Of a stretch of DNA of 64,000 bases, positions 42,643 to 52,311 are shown piece after piece. The translations under genes were made by a program, and so were the position numbers. This DNA is from Lachnospiraceae bacterium (GTDB taxonomy: Bacteria > Bacillota > Clostridia > Lachnospirales > Lachnospiraceae): NCBI GenBank assembly GCA_017521605.1, contig JAFXCD010000046.1:51796-115795 (forward strand), in the 5' to 3' direction. The notes beneath the pieces are model-generated. The model was not told the DNA's origin, searched no databases, and was given only the letters and a program-made list of their open reading frames with translations. Every line of letters begins with the position of its first letter. Position 1 is the stretch's first letter.

Positions 42643-43932
42643 CTATTCCTCTATAGGTACAACTACCTGCAAACTCCAAGGTGGCACCGGAGAGCGATGT
42701 TCATCCTCCTCCAAAAAAGCAAAAATCACATCATATCCGGGCATCCTCTCCGGATATATGCCATATCCGTCCGTAAAGTAAATCAAACCCTTCAGATTTT
42801 CGAATTCACCCTGTTGCTGTAATTGCTCCACATAATCAAAAACCGGTCTGAAATCCGTACCACCAAACCCTTGTAAACGACCATTTTTCAAGAATCTTTC
42901 AAAATCCTCATCACTTGTGACTTTGGTATCCTGCTGTATGCTATTGTCACACTGAATAATGTGCACATTTATTTTAGAAAAAAAGTTTTCACTACTCTTT
43001 AATATAGAATAGGTCTTTTTCAAAAACTCCCGAACAATCTGCCCTCTACAGGAAGCGGAGGTATCCAAGGCTATGACAAACTCCTTTACCTTCTTACTCT
43101 CCCGATATTCCAGGGGCTCTACCAAAGGCATATTGCCATACAGCTCCAGTCCGTAGGTATAATAAATATAATCAAATTCCTCATCATTTACAGTGATATT
43201 CTCTCCCATTACCGTAAACCGACGCAAGATTTCTCCATAATCATACCTTTCCTTTGTGGCCTCCGAAAGATTCTTTTCCAAACTTTCTGTGTTATTCCTT
43301 GCCTTACTGAAGGCCTTTAAATCCGCTTTGATTCGTTCACTGATTTTCTGCCACTGTTCCTGAGATACTACCAACTCCTCCTTAGGTTGCCAGAGGTAAT
43401 GACTGTCCCGATGAAACAATCGGTTCAACTCTTCCTTCTCCCGTGAAGATATAGGGTTGGTCCGTATATATTTATAAATTCGCTCTGCTGTCAGCACACC
43501 AACATCTTCCTTCCAGACTCGCAGCTTAGCCACCGCCTCTCTATCTGTTTCCACTTGCACCGAGGGTACCTGCAATTCCAGGATGGTATTTTCCACCGCC
43601 AAATCCACTGCTAAATCCCAACACTCCTTTTCCACCTTATCATACTGGAAATTGTGATAAAAAATACAATGAAGTAAGGTATGCAAAAGCATTCTTGTGA
43701 CTCTTTTAGGTTCTTTTTCATATTCATAAAGAACGTACACCGGATCATACTGTAGATCTTTACCATCTGTAGTAATCACGCTGGTTCCCGGGACTTCTTT
43801 CCAAGTAAGCCCGGCCAGTGCCACGTCAAAAAAGCGCAAAGAAACCAGAATATTGTCCCTGGCAAGGGATAATACCTGTCTGGCCAATGCACTGATTTGT
43901 TCTGTTTTTTCCTGTTCCAGTCTATTTGCCAT
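42643..43932 (-). CDS. VWA-like protein with degenerate metallopeptidase domain (DUF2201 type)
   Basis: A 429-residue protein. The N-terminal ~280 residues resemble the putative metallopeptidase part of DUF2201 proteins, but the zinc motif HExxH reads HTLLH (84-88), so the catalytic Glu is missing. The C-terminal ~140 residues are a VWA-like domain with MIDAS motif DTSAS and GGTDFRPVF. ATG at 43932 follows AGAAGG; a GTG six bases upstream is the alternative. First gene of the VWA-MoxR-LRR operon. Probably a binding platform, not an active protease. Confidence 0.85.
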   Translation of the reverse strand: MANRLEQEKTEQISALARQVLSLARDNILVSLRFFDVALAGLTWKEVPGTSVITTDGKDLQYDPVYVLYEYEKEPKRVTRMLLHTLLHCIFYHNFQYDKVEKECWDLAVDLAVENTILELQVPSVQVETDREAVAKLRVWKEDVGVLTAERIYKYIRTNPISSREKEELNRLFHRDSHYLWQPKEELVVSQEQWQKISERIKADLKAFSKARNNTESLEKNLSEATKERYDYGEILRRFTVMGENITVNDEEFDYIYYTYGLELYGNMPLVEPLEYRESKKVKEFVIALDTSASCRGQIVREFLKKTYSILKSSENFFSKINVHIIQCDNSIQQDTKVTSDEDFERFLKNGRLQGFGGTDFRPVFDYVEQLQQQGEFENLKGLIYFTDGYGIYPERMPGYDVIFAFLEEDEHRSPVPPWSLQVVVPIEE

Positions 43933-44034
43933 TTGCACCCTTCTTTCGTCTTTAATCTATCACTATCTGTACCCATTCAGGGTGAGTTTCATTCATAGCT
44001 TTCACCTATTCTACCACATCCCCGGGAACACTAG

Positions 44035-44073
44035 CAAGGGGAACAGGACGTGGAATATGCCCCATTCCCCTTG
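44035..44073 (-). terminator. Terminator after the deacetylase gene
   Basis: CAAGGGGAA (44035-44043) and TTCCCCTTG (44065-44073) form a perfect 9-bp stem with additional pairing in a long loop. Confidence 0.6.
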
Positions 44074-44081
44074 TAAGGATT

Positions 44082-44915
44082 CTACTCTTCTTCCATCAGT
44101 TCCTCCAAAGTTCCAAAGCGGTAACCCATCTCCTCCCACTTCGTCAGCAGTTCATCCATAATCTCTCCATTGGTCCGGGAAGTATTATGTAATAATACAA
44201 TTGCACCGGGATGAATACGGTTTAACAGCTTATCAAAAGCCTCCTCATGACTGGGCTGTTTATCCTGATACCAATCCACATAAGCCAAACTCCAGAAAAA
44301 GGTATGATACCCCAATTCCTTGGCCATCTCCATATTGGAAATACTGTATTTACCCTGAGGAGGACGATAATAAGGCTTCATATCCTCTCCGGTTATTTCC
44401 TTATATAATTTTTCCACATCCTGCATTTCTTTAGTAAAGGCAGCTTTATCAGATATCTTGGACATATCCGGATGGTGATAGGTATGGTTTCCCACGGTGT
44501 GTCCCTCTTCCACCATGCGTTTAATCAGCTCTGGTGCTGTTTCCAGATAATGTCCTACCACAAAAAAAGTTCCCTTGGCATTATGTTTCTTTAGAGCATC
44601 CAAAATAGGCTCTGTATTGCCGTTTTCGAAGCCTGCATCAAAGGTCAGATAAATAACCTTTTCCTTATCATCCCCCACATAATAGGCTTCATATTCCTTC
44701 AATGCCTGAGCCGATTCATTTCCCGTAGGTTGTGTGCCTTTTTCACCAAATCCCAGTCCCCAATTTTCTGTCTGGGTCACAATTCCTGCTGTGGGTGTTG
44801 CTGCATAAGCAATGGCCCTTCCCACAAAAAACATAGCCAATAAAAATACTACTGTCAAAACATTCCTTGCATTCAACCACTCCGGCATTGCTCCCATACT
44901 TCCTAATTGTTTCAT
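44082..44915 (-). CDS. pdaA: PdaA-like polysaccharide deacetylase (sporulation muramic-delta-lactam type)
   Basis: A protein of up to 277 residues with an N-terminal signal/anchor helix (VLTVVFLLAMFFVG). The sequence ENWGLGF, then KYLxxY-type segment and IYLTFDAGFENGNTEPILD match PdaA enzymes, which deacetylate N-acetylmuramic acid during spore cortex synthesis. The NodB motifs are TFDAG (PdaA enzymes vary at the fourth position), HTYHHPDMS and PPQGKYS. The start is uncertain: 44915, 44897 and 44888 are possible, but a longer frame to 44972 would read through the dgt terminator hairpin and is unlikely. Confidence 0.85.
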   Translation of the reverse strand: MKQLGSMGAMPEWLNARNVLTVVFLLAMFFVGRAIAYAATPTAGIVTQTENWGLGFGEKGTQPTGNESAQALKEYEAYYVGDDKEKVIYLTFDAGFENGNTEPILDALKKHNAKGTFFVVGHYLETAPELIKRMVEEGHTVGNHTYHHPDMSKISDKAAFTKEMQDVEKLYKEITGEDMKPYYRPPQGKYSISNMEMAKELGYHTFFWSLAYVDWYQDKQPSHEEAFDKLLNRIHPGAIVLLHNTSRTNGEIMDELLTKWEEMGYRFGTLEELMEEE

Positions 44916-44921
44916 AAAAAT

Positions 44922-44961
44922 AAACCCAACATATATTCTTTGTAGAATATATGCCGGGTTT
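44922..44961 (-). terminator. Terminator of dgt
   Basis: AAACCCAACATATATTC (44922-44938) pairs along its whole length with GAATATATGCCGGGTTT (44945-44961), with two G-U pairs on the minus-strand RNA, followed by ATTTTT. It lies between dgt and the deacetylase gene. Confidence 0.85.
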
Positions 44962-44971
44962 TTCTTCTTCA

Positions 44972-46384
44972 TTACAGGATTCCGCTAAGCTCCTGATAAA
45001 GTCTTTTGGCATAACTGTCCGTCATACCGCAGATGGAATCCGTCACTAAAAGCAAGCGCAAATACAGCTTTTCTTCTTCACTTTTTCCTTCACTGTAAAT
45101 CTTATAAATTGCTTTATAATTATCGGAAACCAGTGCCATCATTTTCTTCTGTACATCTGTTTTATATTCCTGGGTATCATATAAAATTGCCGCTCCAACA
45201 AAACGCTCCAACAGGAAATTCAGGGTTGTCTCTGCTGCAATTTCCAGCTTATAAATAGGCACGGTGATAAAAGCATACTGATAAGCAATATCTCCCAAAA
45301 CATAGGCTAATTTAGCTTCGTAACCTTCGGAAATCAACTCTTTCGTAAATTGTCCATTCATGATTTCATCATAATGCCTTACAAAGGTATTGGTCGCACA
45401 GCTTATAAGCCTCCCTTGTACTGTTACAATCCAGTTTTGTACAGCATTCATATCCGGTCTTGTCATACCCCGCTCTTTTGCCTGGGCATATCGCTTCTCC
45501 AAAAGACGAATAAGCTCAAAATATTCTCCATCCTCGGGTTCTCCCCGACCACCTTGCTTCAATTCAAATAAAAGTTGTTCAAATGTCAAACATCCTTTCT
45601 TAAATGCATCCTCCACATCCGCTGTCTTATAGGCGATATCATCTGCTGCCTCCAACACAAAAGCTAAGGGGTGACGACGTCCATTGGTACCCAGTGTCCT
45701 TTGTATTTCTTCAAAGACTGTTTCTTCTGCATAATAATAACCCATCTTCTTAGTATGTATATCCCCACTGCTTTTATCTATCTTCAAAGAAGAACCGGGA
45801 TATTTAATAATAGTTCCCAAAAGCCCCATGGTCAGATTCATACCATGCTCATCTATTAAATAATGAAGCTTAGTTACCAGGCGAAGCGCCTGAGTATTAC
45901 CTTCAAAATGATAGAAATCATTCAGCATCTGGGGAGTCAGATATTCAGTCAACGCCATTCCTTTAAAGGTCATCCTGCCCATATTATTACGAAACCATTC
46001 TCTGATTACAGTCTCACCAAAATGGCCAAAAGGAGGATTTCCAATATCATGAAGCAATCCTGCACATTCCAGAATATCGCAAACATCATTCTGATTCTCC
46101 GGTGCAAATCCCGGATCCTTAATTTCCTTTAATATCTTCTGAGAAATATTCTGTCCCAAAGACTTGGCAAAGGACGCCACCTCCAACGAATGGGTCAGAC
46201 GGGTACGGATAAAATCGCTCTTATCCAATGGAAACACTTGTGTCTTGTCCTGTAAACGTCGAAAAGATGCACTCCCAATGATTCTATGATAATCCTTTTC
46301 AAATTCTGTCCGCAAATCATTACTCCCATGATTACTTTTCACCCTGCGGATTCTCTCCGGACATAACAATCGGCTCCACTCCAT
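44972..46384 (-). CDS. dgt: Deoxyguanosinetriphosphate triphosphohydrolase-like protein
   Basis: A 470-residue HD-domain enzyme. It hydrolyses dGTP (or other dNTPs) to the nucleoside and tripolyphosphate. Motifs: SASFRRLQDKTQVFPL, RTRLTHSLEVA, GLLHDIGNPPFGHFGE with the HD pair, and ADDIAYKTADVED. The start at 46384 follows AGAAGGAG; the open frame continues 19 codons upstream without a ribosome binding site. It has its own terminator. Confidence 0.95.
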   Translation of the reverse strand: MEWSRLLCPERIRRVKSNHGSNDLRTEFEKDYHRIIGSASFRRLQDKTQVFPLDKSDFIRTRLTHSLEVASFAKSLGQNISQKILKEIKDPGFAPENQNDVCDILECAGLLHDIGNPPFGHFGETVIREWFRNNMGRMTFKGMALTEYLTPQMLNDFYHFEGNTQALRLVTKLHYLIDEHGMNLTMGLLGTIIKYPGSSLKIDKSSGDIHTKKMGYYYAEETVFEEIQRTLGTNGRRHPLAFVLEAADDIAYKTADVEDAFKKGCLTFEQLLFELKQGGRGEPEDGEYFELIRLLEKRYAQAKERGMTRPDMNAVQNWIVTVQGRLISCATNTFVRHYDEIMNGQFTKELISEGYEAKLAYVLGDIAYQYAFITVPIYKLEIAAETTLNFLLERFVGAAILYDTQEYKTDVQKKMMALVSDNYKAIYKIYSEGKSEEEKLYLRLLLVTDSICGMTDSYAKRLYQELSGIL

Positions 46385-46607
46385 AATTCTTCTCCTTCTG
46401 TATAGTGACTTTATTTTACTCTTATCTTCTGTTTTTAGCAACCTAAAACCTTATTATTACACATGTCTTTTTTAGTTATACTAAATTTTCATAAATATTT
46501 TAAACATATTTTACACATCATCTGTAATATAAATGCAATTCCAAGGGGTTGTCCTAAAATATTTTTATAGATACTAAAATACTTATTACTATTTCAGAGG
46601 GAGAATT

Positions 46608-47039
46608 ATGGATAAGCAAATTGAAGAACCTATTGTAGACAAGACCTCTCTGGGTTATAAAATATATGAATTACGTGAAAACAGAAATGTTGGGCAAAAA
46701 GAACTGGCTCGCTTATTGCATGTAAGTATCAGTACCATTTCCAATTATGAAAATAATGTACATCAACCCGCTCTGCGTACACTTATAAAGATTGCAGACT
46801 ACTTCAATGTATCTGTTGACTATTTGCTGAATCGTACAAATTACCAGTATCCCATGTCTTATCTGGAACAGCCTTTAATTGATGATTATACCTGCTCGGA
46901 TGTTCTCAATACAGTGATACAACTTTCCAAACCCAGCAGAATCAATCTCATGGAACAACTTGACATGCTAAGCTTACGTGACAAAACTACACGTATATCC
47001 ACTTCAACAAATGCGAAAAATAAACCAAAGAAAAATTAA
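46608..47039 (+). CDS. XRE family regulator
   Basis: A 143-residue protein with an HTH_3 domain at residues ~16-71 (LRENRNVGQKELARLLHVSISTISNYENNVHQPALRTLIKIADYFNVSVDYLL) and a polar, unstructured C-terminus. AGAGGGAG precedes the start. Single-gene unit. It is followed by a second small XRE gene with its own promoter; target genes are unknown. Confidence 0.9.
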   Translation: MDKQIEEPIVDKTSLGYKIYELRENRNVGQKELARLLHVSISTISNYENNVHQPALRTLIKIADYFNVSVDYLLNRTNYQYPMSYLEQPLIDDYTCSDVLNTVIQLSKPSRINLMEQLDMLSLRDKTTRISTSTNAKNKPKKN

Positions 47040-47047
47040 GCTTTTAC

Positions 47048-47076
47048 TTGCTTATACGCAAATTATGATATATAAT
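47048..47076 (+). promoter_or_regulatory. Promoter of the second XRE gene
   Basis: TTGCTT (47048-47053), 17-nt spacer and TATAAT (47071-47076), about 60 bp upstream of the start codon. Confidence 0.6.
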
Positions 47077-47138
47077 ACCATTAGTTTGTAAACGCAATGA
47101 CAAATACTTGACATTCAGACACATTATAGGAGGCATTT

Positions 47139-47471
47139 ATGATTACATCTAATACGGATATGGATCTGGCTAAAAGAATCCGTCAAATCAGAATTGACAA
47201 TCATCTTACTCAGGAACAGGTGGCAAAGGCTTTGGATGCCACTCCCGGATATATTTGCAATGTGGAAAACGGCAGAACTGCAATGTCCTTACGTATGTTG
47301 GTTTATTTTGCAAAGCTGACCAATGTTACTTTAGACTCTTTGGTTGGAAGCATGGATTCTTCCTATACAGCAACTGCTATTGACAACGAAATTATGGGAT
47401 TATTGGCAGATTTAAGTGATAGCGAAAAGATAAAATTAATTAAAATGATTCGGATCTGGAAGGACAAATAG
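47139..47471 (+). CDS. XRE family regulator
   Basis: A 110-residue protein with HTH_3 at residues ~9-64 (IRQIRIDNHLTQEQVAKALDATPGYICNVENGRTAMSLRMLVYFAKLTNVTLDSLV) and a short helical tail similar to Clostridia SinR-like proteins. TAGGAGG precedes the start. It is not closely similar to the upstream XRE protein beyond the HTH. Confidence 0.9.
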   Translation: MITSNTDMDLAKRIRQIRIDNHLTQEQVAKALDATPGYICNVENGRTAMSLRMLVYFAKLTNVTLDSLVGSMDSSYTATAIDNEIMGLLADLSDSEKIKLIKMIRIWKDK

Positions 47472-47549
47472 TCCTTCCTTTTTCTTTGTGTAGAATTGCT
47501 TGTGAAAATTACCATATATTTACTGTAAATACCCCAAAATTTCTAACGA

Positions 47550-47595
47550 TTTTTACGTAAAAAACTCTTGTGCTTTTTTGTATTTCCTATATAAT
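47550..47595 (+). promoter_or_regulatory. carB promoter region with upstream palindrome
   Basis: TTGTGC (47568-47573), 16-nt spacer, TATAAT (47590-47595). The perfect 14-bp palindrome TTTTTACGTAAAAA lies at 47550-47563, just upstream of the -35. The short leader (about 60 nt) shows no PyrR-type attenuator. Confidence 0.55.
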
Positions 47596-47661
47596 ATTAT
47601 GAGAAGAAAATATGTTACTCTGGATTACTATGAGATTCGGAGGACAAAGGAGGATATTTCA

Positions 47662-50600
47662 ATGCCAAAAAGAACAGATATTAACAAAGTACTGATTATT
47701 GGCTCCGGTCCTATCATCATCGGTCAGGCATGCGAATTTGACTACTCAGGTACACAGGCTTGCAAAGCTTTACGTAAGCTGGGTTATGAAATCGTATTGG
47801 TGAATTCCAATCCTGCAACCATTATGACCGACCCTGAGACGGCGGATGTAACCTACATCGAACCGTTGAATGTAGAGAGATTAGAGCAGATTATTGCAAA
47901 AGAACGTCCCGATGCACTTCTTCCCAACTTAGGTGGACAGTCTGCATTAAACCTGTGTTCAGAATTAAACAATGCAGGTATCTTGGACAAATACAATGTA
48001 AAAGTTATCGGTGTTCAGGTAGATGCTATTGAACGTGGTGAAGACCGTGTTGAATTTAAAAAAGCAATGGATGCTTTAGGCATTGAAATGGCTCGAAGCG
48101 AAGTGGCTTATTCAGTAGAAGAAGCTTTGGATATTGCTGACCGTTTGAATTATCCCGTAGTTCTCCGCCCTGCATATACTATGGGTGGTGTAGGCGGTGG
48201 TCTCGTTTACAACAAAGAAGAATTAAAGACCGTATGTGCACGTGGTTTACAGGCCAGTTTGGTAGGACAGGTTCTGGTAGAAGAATCCATCTTAGGCTGG
48301 GAAGAGCTGGAAGTAGAGGTGGTTCGTGACGCAGACAACAACATGATTACTGTTTGCTTCATTGAAAACATTGACCCTCTTGGTGTTCATACCGGTGACT
48401 CCTTCTGTTCTGCACCCATGCTGACTATTTCCAAAGAATGTCAGGCGCGTTTGAAGGAACAGGCTTTTAAAATTGTAGAATCCGTACAGGTTATTGGTGG
48501 TACCAATGTACAGTTTGCACATGACCCTGTAAGCGACAGAATTATTGTTATTGAAATCAATCCTCGTACCTCTCGTTCTTCCGCTCTTGCTTCCAAAGCA
48601 ACCGGTTTCCCTATTGCATTGGTATCCGCAATGTTGGCAGCCGGTCTTACCCTGAAGGATATTCCTTGTGGTAAGTATGGTACTCTGGACAAGTATGAGC
48701 CGGACGGAGATTATATTGTTATTAAGTTTGCCCGCTGGGCATTTGAAAAGTTTAAAGGTGTTGAAGACAAGCTGGGAACTCAGATGCGTGCCGTTGGTGA
48801 AGTTATGAGTATCGGTAAAACCTACAAGGAAGCTTTCCAGAAGGCAATCCGTAGCTTGGAAAATGGCCGTTATGGTCTGGGACATGCCAAGAACTTTGAT
48901 ACACTTACCAAGGAAGAATTGTTGAAAATGCTTATCACTGCTTCCAGTGAGCGTCATTTCGTAATGTATGAAGCATTAAGAAAAGGTGCTACTGTAGAAG
49001 AAATCCATGAATTGACCAAGGTTAAGCACTACTTTATTGAACAGATGAAGGAATTGGTTGAGGAAGAAGAAGCTCTTATGGCATCTAAGGGCAGCCTTCC
49101 TGCTGACGAAGCTCTTGTTCAGGCAAAAAAGAACGGTTTCTCTGATAAGTATTTAAGCCAGATTCTTGCAATTCCTGAGGCAGATATCCGTAACAAGCGT
49201 ATTGAACTGGGTGTGGAAGAAAACTGGGAAGGTGTGCACGTAAGTGGTACCGAAAACAATGCTTACTACTACTCAACTTATAATGGCGAAGATAAGAACC
49301 CTGTATCTACCGACAGACCTAAGATTATGATTTTAGGTGGTGGTCCAAACCGTATCGGTCAGGGTATCGAATTTGACTACTGCTGTGTACATGCGGCATT
49401 GGCACTTAAAAAGCTCGGTTTTGAAACTATCATCGTTAACTGTAACCCTGAAACCGTTTCAACCGATTATGATACCTCAGATAAATTGTATTTTGAGCCA
49501 CTCACATTGGAAGATGTTCTCAGTATATACAATAAGGAAAAGCCTCTTGGCGTTATCGCTCAGTTTGGTGGACAGACACCTCTGAACTTAGCTGCTGATT
49601 TGGAAAAGAATGGTGTAAAAATTCTCGGCACCTCTCCTGCAGTTATTGATCTTGCAGAAGACCGTGACTTATTCCGTGAAATGATGGAAAAGCTGGAAAT
49701 TCCTATGCCTGAATCAGGTATGGCGGTTACCGTTGATGAAGCTTTGGAAATCGCTCACAAGATAGGTTATCCTACCATGGTTCGTCCTTCCTATGTACTG
49801 GGTGGACGTGGTATGGAAGTGGTATATGACGATGCCGGTATGATTAACTATATGAATGCTGCTATCGGTGTTACCCCTGACAGACCCATCCTTATCGACC
49901 GTTTCCTGAATCATGCTTTGGAGTGTGAGGCAGACGCTATCAGCGATGGTACTCACGCATTTGTTCCTGCAGTCATGGAGCACATTGAGCTTGCAGGTGT
50001 TCACTCCGGTGACTCCGCTTGTATTATTCCTTCCGCTCACATATCTGAGGAAAATGTAGCAACCATTAAGGAATATACCAGAAAAATTGCTGAGGAAATG
50101 CATGTACGCGGTCTTATGAACATGCAGTACGCTATTGAAAACGACAAGGTTTATGTACTTGAGGCAAATCCTCGTGCTTCCCGTACTGTTCCATTGGTAT
50201 CTAAAGTATGCAATATCCGCATGGTACCTTTGGCAACCGAAATTATTACTTCGGAATTAACCGGAAGACCTTCTCCCGTTCCAGCATTAAAGGAACAGGT
50301 TATTCCTAACTATGGTGTAAAGGAAGCTGTCTTCCCCTTCAATATGTTCCCTGAGGTTGACCCCTTACTTGGACCGGAAATGCGTTCTACCGGTGAAGTT
50401 TTAGGATTGTCCGCTTCTTACGGCGAAGCATTCTACAAGGCACAGGAAGCAACACAATCTAAGCTTCCTTTGGAAGGAACCGTACTGATTTCTGTAAATC
50501 GCAAGGATAAAGCTGAAATCGTAGAAGTAGCTCAGATGCTTCACGAAGATGGTTTCCATATCTTGGCAACCGGCGGAAACTGTGACATCTTGACTGAGGC

Positions 50601-50886
50601 CGGTATCCCTGCTGAAAAGATTAAAAAGCTTTCAGAAGGTCGTCCTAATGTATTAGACGTAATCACCAATGGCAAGGTTGATTTAATCATCAACTCTCCT
50701 GTTGGTAAGGACAGTGCAAATGATGACAGCTATTTAAGAAAGGCTGCTATCAAAGCAAAGATTCCTTATATGACTACTATCGCTGCTGCCAAGGCTACTG
50801 CTGAAGGTATCCGTTATATTAAAGCAAATTCAGATAGTCCACTCAAGTCTTTACAGGAATTACATGCTGAAATTCATGACAAATAA
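47662..50886 (+). CDS. carB: Carbamoyl-phosphate synthase large subunit
   Basis: A 1074-residue CarB of full length. It makes carbamoyl phosphate for arginine and pyrimidine synthesis. Two homologous ATP-grasp halves are visible (IIGSGPIIIGQACEFDYSGTQ near the start; ILGGGPNRIGQGIEFDYCC near 560), and a C-terminal MGS-like allosteric domain (~935-1074). The start at 47662 follows AAAGGAGG; a longer frame begins inside the promoter. The small subunit gene carA is not adjacent, which is unusual but not rare. Codon use is optimised, suggesting strong expression. Confidence 0.98.
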   Translation: MPKRTDINKVLIIGSGPIIIGQACEFDYSGTQACKALRKLGYEIVLVNSNPATIMTDPETADVTYIEPLNVERLEQIIAKERPDALLPNLGGQSALNLCSELNNAGILDKYNVKVIGVQVDAIERGEDRVEFKKAMDALGIEMARSEVAYSVEEALDIADRLNYPVVLRPAYTMGGVGGGLVYNKEELKTVCARGLQASLVGQVLVEESILGWEELEVEVVRDADNNMITVCFIENIDPLGVHTGDSFCSAPMLTISKECQARLKEQAFKIVESVQVIGGTNVQFAHDPVSDRIIVIEINPRTSRSSALASKATGFPIALVSAMLAAGLTLKDIPCGKYGTLDKYEPDGDYIVIKFARWAFEKFKGVEDKLGTQMRAVGEVMSIGKTYKEAFQKAIRSLENGRYGLGHAKNFDTLTKEELLKMLITASSERHFVMYEALRKGATVEEIHELTKVKHYFIEQMKELVEEEEALMASKGSLPADEALVQAKKNGFSDKYLSQILAIPEADIRNKRIELGVEENWEGVHVSGTENNAYYYSTYNGEDKNPVSTDRPKIMILGGGPNRIGQGIEFDYCCVHAALALKKLGFETIIVNCNPETVSTDYDTSDKLYFEPLTLEDVLSIYNKEKPLGVIAQFGGQTPLNLAADLEKNGVKILGTSPAVIDLAEDRDLFREMMEKLEIPMPESGMAVTVDEALEIAHKIGYPTMVRPSYVLGGRGMEVVYDDAGMINYMNAAIGVTPDRPILIDRFLNHALECEADAISDGTHAFVPAVMEHIELAGVHSGDSACIIPSAHISEENVATIKEYTRKIAEEMHVRGLMNMQYAIENDKVYVLEANPRASRTVPLVSKVCNIRMVPLATEIITSELTGRPSPVPALKEQVIPNYGVKEAVFPFNMFPEVDPLLGPEMRSTGEVLGLSASYGEAFYKAQEATQSKLPLEGTVLISVNRKDKAEIVEVAQMLHEDGFHILATGGNCDILTEAGIPAEKIKKLSEGRPNVLDVITNGKVDLIINSPVGKDSANDDSYLRKAAIKAKIPYMTTIAAAKATAEGIRYIKANSDSPLKSLQELHAEIHDK

Positions 50887-50904
50887 ATAGAGAATTTATT
50901 TCAT

Positions 50905-50933
50905 AGGGGCCGTTATTAATGGCCCCTGTTTTT
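50905..50933 (+). terminator. Terminator of carB
   Basis: AGGGGCC (50905-50911) and GGCCCCT (50921-50927), then a G and five T. Confidence 0.9.
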
Positions 50934-50961
50934 AAGGGAATTATCTAGGGAGAATATACAA

Positions 50962-51795
50962 ATGACTAAAATAACAAATCAAACATTTGATGAAGAGCGG
51001 GCCTTATACGATAGTAATGGTATTGAACTGACCAATTGCCGTTTTGATGGTCCTGCAGATGGGGAAAGCGCGTTAAAAGAAAGTAGCAACATATTAGTAA
51101 CAGATAGTTTTTTCAACTTACGTTATCCTTTTTGGCACGACCACAAAATATCTATCAACAACTGTGATTTAACAGAAAATTGTCGTGCTGCTCTTTGGTA
51201 TTCGGTAGATATTGCCATTCAGGACACCAAACTACATGGAATTAAAGCACTAAGAGAATGCTCCAATATCCGTATTATCAATTGTGACATCCTTTCACAG
51301 GAATTTGGCTGGTTTTCCAAGGACATTAACATAGAATCCACTAAAGTTATGAGTGAATATTTTATGATGCAAAGTAATAATTTGAACTTTACAGATGTTA
51401 CCTTACAAGGCAAATACTCCTTCCAATACATTACCAATTCTGTTTTTGAAGACTGTAACTTTGACACTAAAGATGCTTTCTGGCATGCCAAAAATACAGT
51501 GATTCGCAATAGTGTGATAAAAGGAGAATATTTAGCATGGTATTGTGAAAATCTGACTTTTGAAAACTGTGTGATTATAGGAACTCAACCTTTCTGCTAT
51601 TGTAAAAATCTCACACTAATTAACTGCGAAATGCATGAAACAGACTTAGCTTTTGAAAAATCAGAGGTTAATGCTTCTATCACGACACCCATAATTAGTA
51701 TTAAGAATCCCCTCCGTGGACAAATCCAAGTTCCGTCCGTAAATGAATTAATTGTGAATGATCCAATGTCAACCTGTAAAATTGACATTTCATAA
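50962..51795 (+). CDS. DUF3737 family protein (right-handed beta-helix)
   Basis: A 277-residue cytosolic protein of the DUF3737 family (NQTFDEERALYDSNGIELTNCRFDGPADGESALKES at the start). About ten short repeats of the type 'N-hydrophobic-xx-N/D-C-x-hydrophobic' indicate a parallel beta-helix. Family proteins are widespread in gut Firmicutes; no activity is established. AGGGAG precedes the start. Single-gene unit closed by a terminator. Confidence 0.9.
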   Translation: MTKITNQTFDEERALYDSNGIELTNCRFDGPADGESALKESSNILVTDSFFNLRYPFWHDHKISINNCDLTENCRAALWYSVDIAIQDTKLHGIKALRECSNIRIINCDILSQEFGWFSKDINIESTKVMSEYFMMQSNNLNFTDVTLQGKYSFQYITNSVFEDCNFDTKDAFWHAKNTVIRNSVIKGEYLAWYCENLTFENCVIIGTQPFCYCKNLTLINCEMHETDLAFEKSEVNASITTPIISIKNPLRGQIQVPSVNELIVNDPMSTCKIDIS

Positions 51796-51799
51796 AAAC

Positions 51800-51830
51800 A
51801 ACCCTGAAAGTTTTACCGACTTTCGGGGTT
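51800..51830 (+). terminator. Terminator of the DUF3737 gene
   Basis: AACCCTGAAAGT (51800-51811) pairs with ACTTTCGGGGTT (51819-51830) with one G-U pair, followed by T-rich DNA. Confidence 0.85.
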
Positions 51831-51923
51831 TTCATTTCTCTGACACACCAAATATCTATTGTCGTACCTTTAGATATATGTTATTATAATACAAAATTTC
51901 TTGCATAAACAGAAAGTGTTGTT

Positions 51924-52301
51924 ATGGAACCCACTATATTGATATTATTAATTTCGGCTTTATTAATTACTTTACTAATTGAAAGTGTTATTGTGTTACC
52001 TCTTTTTCATAAACATTGCAACAGTTTTTCTAAATTAGTAATTAATTTTATCTTGATTAATGCTATTACTAATTTAACACTCAACACTCTTATAGTAATT
52101 GGAATAGCAAGTGCCAATTGGCTGGAACTAATAATTCCACTTATTGAAGCTGCCCTGTTCTCATATACCGGCATAAAGAGGAGCCGGAAAGCCATTATTC
52201 TTATTTGTTACATTGCAAACTTTTTCTCATGGGCTATTGGTCTCCCTTTGATTGATATTTTATTTGCAGGTAATTTAGGTTTCCTCATACCTGTATTCTG
52301 A
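51924..52301 (+). CDS. Small polytopic membrane protein, unknown
   Basis: A 125-residue protein with four predicted membrane helices (about 5-28, 40-62, 66-85, 92-120). The only upstream purine stretch is weak (AGAAAG), so expression may be low. It is followed after 10 bp by an MFS-like gene, then a 52-residue membrane protein, and the three seem to be one operon. No family recognised. Confidence 0.7.
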   Translation: MEPTILILLISALLITLLIESVIVLPLFHKHCNSFSKLVINFILINAITNLTLNTLIVIGIASANWLELIIPLIEAALFSYTGIKRSRKAIILICYIANFFSWAIGLPLIDILFAGNLGFLIPVF

Positions 52302-52311
52302 GGAATTATTT

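Noticed and set aside
48292-48957. A 221-codon minus-strand open frame inside carB
   Set aside because: CarB is intact and highly conserved; the antisense frame comes from its codon bias.
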